This document shows positions 6,213 to 11,400 of a DNA stretch of 11,400 bases, in pieces. Under the pieces are notes generated by a model that was given only the letters and a program-made list of their open reading frames with translations, made no database searches and was not told the origin of the DNA. Numbering within the stretch: the first letter of the stretch is position 1; every line of letters starts with the position of its first letter. This DNA comes from Flavobacteriales bacterium (GTDB taxonomy: Bacteria > Bacteroidota > Bacteroidia > NORP154). The position numbers were made by a program, and so were the translations under genes. Location: positions 1 through 11,400 of the forward strand of contig DTSC01000195.1 of assembly GCA_012965625.1 (NCBI GenBank). Reading direction: 5' to 3'.

Positions 6213-7133
6213 ATGACCAGTAAAAGAAATGCATTAGGAAAAGGGCTGGGCGCTCTTCTTGAAAACTATGAAACTGATGTTACATCAAAGGCATCATCAG
6301 TAGACAATCCCGATGATGCGCATCAAGCTGATGTCGTTGTTGGAAGTGTTGCTAACCTGCCTCTAGACGCTATTGAGGCCAACCCATTCCAGCCTCGCAC
6401 CAAGTTTGAGGCAGAGAAGCTGGAAGAATTGGCAAGCTCAATAAAAAAATACAAGTTAATACAACCCATCACGGTAAGAAAAATGGGTTATGACCAGTAC
6501 CAGCTGATATCAGGTGAAAGGCGGTTTAAAGCGGCAAGAATCGCTGGACTGAAATCAATTCCTGCTTATCTTCGAATAGCTAACGACCAGGAAATGCTTG
6601 AGTTGGCTTTGGTTGAAAATATCCAAAGACAAGATCTTAATGCCTTGGAAATCGCCTTTTCTTATCAAAGGCTAATAGAAGAGTGTAACTTAACTCAAGA
6701 AGAATTAAGTGAAAATATCGGAAAGAATCGGACTACTATTTCAAATTACTTAAGGCTACTCAAGCTTCCTGATATTATCCAGGCAGCAATAAAAGATGAC
6801 AATATACAGATGGGACATGCAAGGGCTTTAATTAATATAGAGAATGAAGCAGACCAGATCAGTATTTTCAATAAAACGATTTTAAAGAGTTTGTCTGTAA
6901 GGCAGGTAGAAGATCTGGTCAGAAACCTTTCTGATGGTAATCATCCTGTTGGTAAAAGAAAAATAGGTGGAAGTTTATCAGTAGAACATAAAAAATTAGC
7001 CTATAAATTATCTACTCATTTTGATACTAAAGTGGAGCTTAAACGTTACAATAACAAAACAGGAAAAATCGTTATACCGTTTAGCTCTGATGAAGATCTT
7101 TCCAAGATTATTAAAGCAATAGACCTGGATTAA
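6213..7133 (+). CDS. parB: Chromosome-partitioning protein ParB (Spo0J family, CTPase and parS-binding)
   Basis: The 306-residue protein has the standard order of chromosomal ParB. Residues 4-16 (KRNALGKGLGALL) form the short basic peptide that activates ParA, followed by a linker to about 45. The N-terminal CTP-binding domain contains IEANPFQPR (54-62), the arginine-rich GERRFKAAR box (101-109) and ENIQRQDLNALE (135-146). A helix-turn-helix for parS lies at about 160-185 (LTQEELSENIG, then RTTISNYLRLLKLP), followed by MGHARAL (200-206). The C-terminal 50 or so residues (about 255-306) form the dimerisation domain. It loads on parS and slides as a CTP-dependent clamp to build the partition complex. 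DUF5683 follows after 19 bases. It has its own promoter, because the propeller gene separates it from parA. No canonical parS motif was seen in the window. Confidence 0.95.
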   Translation: MTSKRNALGKGLGALLENYETDVTSKASSVDNPDDAHQADVVVGSVANLPLDAIEANPFQPRTKFEAEKLEELASSIKKYKLIQPITVRKMGYDQYQLISGERRFKAARIAGLKSIPAYLRIANDQEMLELALVENIQRQDLNALEIAFSYQRLIEECNLTQEELSENIGKNRTTISNYLRLLKLPDIIQAAIKDDNIQMGHARALINIENEADQISIFNKTILKSLSVRQVEDLVRNLSDGNHPVGKRKIGGSLSVEHKKLAYKLSTHFDTKVELKRYNNKTGKIVIPFSSDEDLSKIIKAIDLD

Positions 7134-7152
7134 ACCTTCTTTACCAAGAATC

Positions 7153-7779
7153 ATGAAATTAATCCCTGAAAGGCGACTTATAATCAGGAATATACTATTG
7201 GTATTGGCCCTAATTAATATATCAATGGATGTTCTTTGTCAGCATGTTGATACCTTAAAGAGGGGGAAAATAATAGAGGACAAACCCATAGAAGAAAAAG
7301 AAAAATCACATTCTCCAAAAACTGCCTCTATTATGTCTGCAATACTACCTGGACTAGGACAAGTATACAATAAGAAATACTGGAAACCTCCAATTATTTA
7401 CGCTGGATTTGCTGCCTTAATCTATGCAACAGATTTTAATAACAAAAACTATAATGATTACAAAGAGGCCTACAGCCTAAGAATGGATGGAGATTCTGAA
7501 ACTGTTGACAAATATGATGTCCAGCTGGATAATGAAGAAATTAAATACTCAGATGAATCGCTATTAAAATTAAAAGACTTTTATAGAAGAAACAGAGATT
7601 TGACCTTGATCTTTATAGGCGGCACCTACCTGATCAACATCTTAGATGCAGTAGTGGATGCACATTTTTACAGTTTTAATGTTAGCGATGACCTTTCTTT
7701 TGAATTGAGACCAAATATTATATATCAGTGTGCACACGAACGTCCTGTTCCTAGTCTGGGCTTAACATTAAACTTATGA
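7153..7779 (+). CDS. DUF5683 membrane protein of unknown function
   Basis: The 208-residue protein starts with a signal-peptide-like segment (about 10-29, cleavage likely before Gln 30 after VLC), then a charged linker rich in Lys and Glu. The family hallmark follows at 55-83: PKTASIMSAILPGLGQVYNK and a KYWKPPIIYAGF segment, a hydrophobic hairpin typical of DUF5683. A second hydrophobic stretch (about 150-168) leads to a DAVVDAHFYSF motif (165-175), and the chain ends in a beta-rich tail. It is probably in the inner membrane or envelope. The gene regularly follows parB in Bacteroidota, but its function is unknown. It starts 19 bases after parB, and its stop overlaps the dapB start by four bases (ATGA), so translation of the two is likely coupled. 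Confidence 0.85.
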   Translation: MKLIPERRLIIRNILLVLALINISMDVLCQHVDTLKRGKIIEDKPIEEKEKSHSPKTASIMSAILPGLGQVYNKKYWKPPIIYAGFAALIYATDFNNKNYNDYKEAYSLRMDGDSETVDKYDVQLDNEEIKYSDESLLKLKDFYRRNRDLTLIFIGGTYLINILDAVVDAHFYSFNVSDDLSFELRPNIIYQCAHERPVPSLGLTLNL

Positions 7780-8486
7780 AATTAGCCTTATTAGGATATG
7801 GGAAAATGGGAAAAGCAATTAAGAAAATTGCTTTAGAGCGTGGCCACCATATTGTCATGGAGGCTAATTCTTCTACAGCTATTGACCAGGAGGATCTCAA
7901 AAAAGCAGATGTTGCCATTGAATTCAGTACCCCGGAAACTGTTGTTGACAATATTGTTAAATGTTTTAACGTTAACCTTCCGGTAGTAGTAGGGACTACT
8001 GGCTGGGACAATCATTTACCTGATTTACAAGCTACATGCAAAAGGCAGAATCAAGCCTTGTTTTATGCATCCAACTTCTCAATAGGAGTAAATATTTTTT
8101 TTAAAATTAATATCCTGTTAGCAAAGCTGATGAATGAACAGGAAAACTATGATGTGGCCATAAAAGAAACCCATCATACTGAGAAACTTGATACTCCCAG
8201 TGGCACAGCTATCACATTAGCTAACAGTATCATAGAAAACAATAACAAAAAATCTGGTTGGGCAGATTCTGAAACAGATAAAAAGGGAGAAGTTTTGATT
8301 TCTGCATTTAGGGAGAAGGACGTTCCAGGAACCCATGTGATCACCTATGATAGTGATATTGATAGGATAGAAATAAAGCATGAAGCAAAGAACAGGAAGG
8401 GCTTTGCTACTGGAGCAGTGCTTGCAGCTGAGTGGCTTAAAGAGAAAAAAGGTGTATACACAATGAATGATTTACTTAAGTTATAA
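7776..8486 (+). CDS. dapB: 4-hydroxy-tetrahydrodipicolinate reductase
   Basis: DapB reduces 4-hydroxy-tetrahydrodipicolinate with NAD(P)H in the diaminopimelate pathway, which supplies lysine and peptidoglycan. The 236-residue chain is shorter than E. coli DapB (273), as is usual for Bacteroidota. The Rossmann start LALLGYGKMGKAI (3-15) binds the dinucleotide, with EFSTPE at 49-54 and GTTGW at 73-77. SNFSIGVNIF (99-108) precedes the signature ETHHTEKLDTPSGTA (131-145) with the catalytic His 133/His 134 and Lys 137. The C-terminal RKGFATGAVLAAEW (207-220) closes the substrate site. It is cytoplasmic. The start overlaps the DUF5683 stop by four bases, and lepB follows after 52 bases. Confidence 0.95.
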   Translation: MKLALLGYGKMGKAIKKIALERGHHIVMEANSSTAIDQEDLKKADVAIEFSTPETVVDNIVKCFNVNLPVVVGTTGWDNHLPDLQATCKRQNQALFYASNFSIGVNIFFKINILLAKLMNEQENYDVAIKETHHTEKLDTPSGTAITLANSIIENNNKKSGWADSETDKKGEVLISAFREKDVPGTHVITYDSDIDRIEIKHEAKNRKGFATGAVLAAEWLKEKKGVYTMNDLLKL

Positions 8487-8499
8487 CCTTTGATTTTTA

Positions 8500-8507
8500 T
8501 ATACTTG
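8500..8507 (+). promoter_or_regulatory. Weak -7-like box TATACTTG before lepB
   Basis: TATACTTG differs from TAnnTTTG at one base and lies 31 bases before the lepB ATG, in the 52-base gap after dapB. There is no TTG at a sensible -33 distance, so this is at best a minor internal promoter. Confidence 0.2.
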
Positions 8508-8538
8508 CAGAAATGGTTATCCATAATTTATTTTAGAA

Positions 8539-9777
8539 ATGTTGCGAACTAAAAAACAGAAAAGAGTCTTTATCATTGTCAGTATAATCCTGGTGCTCCT
8601 ATGTATGTCGCCAGTTTTATTTTCAGGCTGGCTATTCTCAACAGGAGCAATTCTCCTGATACTGGGAGAGGTGTTCTTGTGGTTGCTTATTATTACTTCG
8701 ATAAGGGCAAAACCAAATACAAAAAAAGGAGTAGTCAGAGAATGGTTTGATGCAATCATCTTTGCAGTCATTGCTGCTACCGTGATACGAATGTTCTTTA
8801 TAGAGGCATTCACCATCCCTACCCCTTCAATGGAAAAATCATTGCTAGTAGGAGATTTTCTGTTTGTTAGCAAGATTAGCTATGGAGCCAGGATCCCAAA
8901 CACACCCTTGTCCTTTCCTTTTGCACACCATACATTACCTTTAACGGAGTCGACAAAATCTTACCTGGAATGGATAAAATTACCTTACCATAGGATCCCA
9001 GGGCTAGCAAAAATAAAAAACAATGATGTGGTGGTCTTTAACTACCCAATAGAAGATTTCCGTCCAGTAGATAAAAGGGAAAATTATATTAAAAGGTGTG
9101 TGGCAATTCCAGGAGATGAATTACAGGTGATCAATAAGGTTCTCTACATCAATGGAGAAATAGCGGAAATGCCTGGAGAAATGCAATATTCCTACCACGT
9201 AAAAACTGATGGTAACAGCCTGAACCCAAGAGTGCTTTCAAAGATGGATATCACTGAAGGAGGAATGATATCCAACCAGGGTGATTATCGCTTTGCGCTG
9301 ACTGAAAATTCTAAAGAAAAATTGAGCTCCTTCCCCAGTGTAAAGGAGATCAATCCGCTCTCTGAGCCTGAAGACTCCTATGCAGACTATATATTCCCTG
9401 GAGATAAGCAGTTTAGGTTCAATAAGGATAATTTTGGGCCAATAATTATTCCTAAAGAAGGTGATACAATAGACCTCTCAATCAAGAACATTTCACTTTA
9501 TAAAAGACTAATTACCGTTTATGAGGGCAATGAACTGGAGATAGACGGTGACAAGATCTTCATCAATGGCAAAGAAGCCACCACCTATACATTTGCGATG
9601 AACTATTACTTTATGATGGGTGACAACAGGGACAACTCTGCAGACTCCAGGTTTTGGGGCTTTGTTCCTGACGATCATATTGTAGGTAAAGCAGTAATGA
9701 TCTGGTTCTCACTGGACAAAGCAAAATCCTGGTTCAGCAAGATCCGCTGGTCGAGGATATTCAATTCGATAGAATAG
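8539..9777 (+). CDS. lepB: Signal peptidase I, long Bacteroidota form
   Basis: This membrane-bound serine protease removes signal peptides from exported proteins on the outer face of the inner membrane. The 412-residue chain is longer than E. coli LepB (324). Hydrophobic segments lie at about 10-29, 36-54 and 72-90; the last leads straight into the catalytic box TIPTPSMEKSLLVGD (92-106) with nucleophile Ser 97. The general base Lys 185 is in NYIKRCVAIPGD (182-193), and the final box GDNRDNSADSRFWGF (361-375) is intact. The distance from Lys 185 to this box is about 175 residues, compared with roughly 127 in E. coli, so the non-catalytic domain is enlarged. The signal peptides seen elsewhere in this window, cleaved before Gln, would be its substrates. 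The alpha/beta hydrolase starts 4 bases later, so they are one transcript. Confidence 0.95.
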   Translation: MLRTKKQKRVFIIVSIILVLLCMSPVLFSGWLFSTGAILLILGEVFLWLLIITSIRAKPNTKKGVVREWFDAIIFAVIAATVIRMFFIEAFTIPTPSMEKSLLVGDFLFVSKISYGARIPNTPLSFPFAHHTLPLTESTKSYLEWIKLPYHRIPGLAKIKNNDVVVFNYPIEDFRPVDKRENYIKRCVAIPGDELQVINKVLYINGEIAEMPGEMQYSYHVKTDGNSLNPRVLSKMDITEGGMISNQGDYRFALTENSKEKLSSFPSVKEINPLSEPEDSYADYIFPGDKQFRFNKDNFGPIIIPKEGDTIDLSIKNISLYKRLITVYEGNELEIDGDKIFINGKEATTYTFAMNYYFMMGDNRDNSADSRFWGFVPDDHIVGKAVMIWFSLDKAKSWFSKIRWSRIFNSIE

Positions 9778-9781
9778 AGCA

Positions 9782-10699
9782 ATGGCAGACTATGGGCAGC
9801 AGCTCAAGGAGGAATCTCTCTACATTTCATTAAACAGCACAGAAAAGCTCCACGTAAAAAGATTTTTTACCGATAAAAAGGGCCAACCGGTTTTGATGCT
9901 TCACGGCTCTATTGAAAATGGAAAGATCTTCTATTCTTCATCCGGGAAGGGCCTCGCACCATACCTAGCCCATAAAGGCTATGATGTATTTGTTCCAGAC
10001 TTCAGAGGAAAAGGGGAAAGCTCCCCCAGAATAAGCAGAAAATCTAAATTTGGCCACCTTGATATGATAGAAGAGGATATTCCTGCTTTTTATCATAAAA
10101 TTATTGAAATAAAGGGTGATGTACCACAGCACTGGATCGCTCACTCCTGGGGAGGCGTAATGCTCCTCGCATGTCTGGCCAAAAAAAACACTGATATGAA
10201 TATCGCATCTATAGTGTTTATGGGGACCAAAAGAAGGATGAGTATTATGAGCTGGGAAAGATTTTACCTTATAGAGTTCCTGTGGTTTTTTGTAGCAAGG
10301 TTCTTCATCTTATTCTATGGCTATTTAACAGCAGTAAAAACCAATATGGGTGCTGACAATGAAACAAAGAAGATGCACCATGAAACAAGGAAATGGATAT
10401 ACGAAAAGAAGTGGACCCATTGGAGCAATGGATTTGATTACTCAGCAGCCTTGAAAAAAATCACTCTCCCCCCTATCCTATCCATGACTGGTGCCGGCGA
10501 CAAGGTATTAGGTCATCCAAAAGACTGCAGGTTAGTGCTTGACGAGTTGGGTGACCAAGACTATGAATACAGGGTCTTAGGCAAGGTAAACGGAAACAAG
10601 CACGACTATGACCATATAAGTATTCTTACGCATCCGGATGCCTTTTCAGACCATTTTACGGATATAGATGAATGGATCAAAAAACATAGTAGCAATTAA
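9782..10699 (+). CDS. Alpha/beta-hydrolase fold protein, probable esterase or lipase-like
   Basis: The 305-residue protein has the alpha/beta-hydrolase plan: oxyanion HGS (41-43) after a hydrophobic strand PVLML, then VFVPDFRGKGESS (69-81), a nucleophile elbow AHSWGG (120-125) with Ser 122, an acid Asp 240 in TGAGD, and His 278 in YDHISIL as the likely third triad member. The elbow reads A-H-S-W-G, so the first Gly of the usual GxSxG is replaced by Ala, as in some esterases. Residues about 161-182 in the lid region are strongly hydrophobic and aromatic (for example LWFFVARFFILFYGYL) and could anchor the protein to the membrane or bind a lipid-like substrate. There is no signal peptide. The real substrate is unknown. 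It lies between lepB (4 bases) and the WbqC gene (2 bases) and is clearly part of that operon. Confidence 0.82.
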   Translation: MADYGQQLKEESLYISLNSTEKLHVKRFFTDKKGQPVLMLHGSIENGKIFYSSSGKGLAPYLAHKGYDVFVPDFRGKGESSPRISRKSKFGHLDMIEEDIPAFYHKIIEIKGDVPQHWIAHSWGGVMLLACLAKKNTDMNIASIVFMGTKRRMSIMSWERFYLIEFLWFFVARFFILFYGYLTAVKTNMGADNETKKMHHETRKWIYEKKWTHWSNGFDYSAALKKITLPPILSMTGAGDKVLGHPKDCRLVLDELGDQDYEYRVLGKVNGNKHDYDHISILTHPDAFSDHFTDIDEWIKKHSSN

Positions 10700-10701
10700 T
10701 C

Positions 10702-11346
10702 ATGGGTGTTCTATTGCCACATACTTATCTTGGACCCATTCAGTACTATGTCTTATTAGCCAAGAATGAATCTGTACGGATAGAAAATCACGAACATTTT
10801 ATTAAACAAACCTACAGGAATCGCTCTGTAATATACGGCGCTAATGGAAGGTTGAACCTTATTGTCCCTACCGTTCATGAAGGCGAAAGGAGAGCTATGA
10901 AAACCGTAAAGATCTCCTATCATGAGGGCTGGCAAAAATTGCATTGGAAATCATTGGAATCTTCGTATCGCTCCTCCCCTTTCTTTGAATATTATGAAGA
11001 CGATCTGGCTCCATTAATCAATAAAAAACATACCTATTTAATTGATCTGAATATGGCCTTGTTAAACTTTCTGTTACAAGAATTAGATATAGGCGTAAAA
11101 TTAAGTTTCACGGATTCCTACTGCGAAAACATGGAAGGTTTATCAGATCAACGAAGCGTATTTGCTCCTTCTCTGGATACTGACAAAGAATTAAATTTGG
11201 AGAGATATCAACAGGTTTTTGAATCCAGGCACAAGTTTATCCCCAACTTAAGCATTCTTGATCTCTTGTTTAATCTCGGCCCTGCCGCAAAAGGCTATCT
11301 GTTATCTTCCGCAACCTTCAATTCCCCCCAAGGATTGGATAACTAA
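10702..11346 (+). CDS. WbqC-family protein
   Basis: The 214-residue protein has the features of the Bacteroidota branch of the WbqC-like family: YLGPIQYYVLL (9-19), EHFIKQTYRNRSVI (31-44), HWKSLESSYRSSPFFEYY (81-98) and a C-terminal FIPNLSILDLLFNLGP (179-194). It is predicted to be soluble and cytoplasmic. The name comes from an O-antigen cluster gene; the biochemical role is not established. The gene recurs next to lepB in Bacteroidota, and here it starts two bases after the hydrolase stop, so it is probably the last gene of the operon. Its stop codon overlaps the stop of the convergent minus-strand gene by three bases. The start at 10702 fits the family, which begins only a few residues before the GPIQYY motif. 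Confidence 0.88.
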   Translation: MGVLLPHTYLGPIQYYVLLAKNESVRIENHEHFIKQTYRNRSVIYGANGRLNLIVPTVHEGERRAMKTVKISYHEGWQKLHWKSLESSYRSSPFFEYYEDDLAPLINKKHTYLIDLNMALLNFLLQELDIGVKLSFTDSYCENMEGLSDQRSVFAPSLDTDKELNLERYQQVFESRHKFIPNLSILDLLFNLGPAAKGYLLSSATFNSPQGLDN

Positions 11347-11400
11347 AACCTTACCCCCATCACCAGGATATCATCTACCTGCTCGGTATCGCCTTTCCAT
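11343..11400 (-). CDS. C-terminal end of a probable outer-membrane beta-barrel protein (cut by window edge)
   Basis: Reading the minus strand, the last 18 codons before a TAG at 11343-11345 give WKGDTEQVDDILVMGVRF. An alternating hydrophobic final strand ending in Phe (DDILVMGVRF) is the usual signal of Bacteroidota outer-membrane barrel proteins, recognised by the Bam machinery. The gene is convergent with the WbqC gene and shares the CTA/TAA stop region. Only the last strand is visible, so the family cannot be named and the call rests on a short sequence. Confidence 0.55.
   Translation of the reverse strand, partial: WKGDTEQVDDILVMGVRF

Noticed and set aside
9195..9205. CCACGTAAAAA-like sequences (also near 9848) as parS sites
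   Set aside because: Neither has the CACGTG centre nor the two-fold symmetry expected of parS; they fall inside lepB and the hydrolase coding sequence.

Overview
The window looks like chromosomal DNA from a member of the Bacteroidota, most likely a Cytophagales-type marine or soil bacterium. Four things point there: low GC, signal peptides cleaved in front of Gln, promoter boxes of the Bacteroidota type (TAnnTTTG) instead of E. coli-type -10 boxes, and gene families that are typical of the phylum (a bacterial Pur-alpha domain protein, DUF5683, the Bacteroidota form of WbqC, and a long signal peptidase I). The genus cannot be fixed from the sequence alone.

Layout. Positions 1-215 (minus) hold the N-terminal end of a secreted protein that runs off the left edge. 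Divergently, an ABC half-exporter (443-2254) is followed by a single-domain PUR-alpha/DUF3276 protein with an acidic tail (2413-2901), which has its own promoter and a 20-bp dyad in its leader. A gene-poor stretch of about 450 bp (2902-3353) holds palindromes and stem-loops. From 3354 to 11346 ten genes follow on the plus strand, mostly with gaps of 20 bp or less or small overlaps: UPF0173 metallo-hydrolase, parA, a secreted seven-repeat protein (predicted beta-propeller), parB, a DUF5683 membrane protein, dapB, lepB, an alpha/beta hydrolase and a WbqC-family protein. At the right edge (11343-11400, minus) lies the last strand of an outer-membrane beta-barrel-like protein, convergent with and overlapping the WbqC stop.

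How they fit. The parA-parB-DUF5683-dapB-lepB-wbqC string is a recurring Bacteroidota housekeeping neighbourhood that joins chromosome segregation, lysine/peptidoglycan precursor synthesis and protein export. The main departure is the secreted propeller gene placed between parA and parB, together with a separate, near-leaderless promoter just before parB. The propeller has exact 52-residue periodicity, and its N-terminal segment appears to supply the strand missing from the last blade.

I saw no tRNA, rRNA, CRISPR, transposase or canonical parS site. Most of the window is ordinary core genome; the propeller insertion, the intergenic stem-loops and the dyad upstream of the Pur gene are the parts that deserve a second look.
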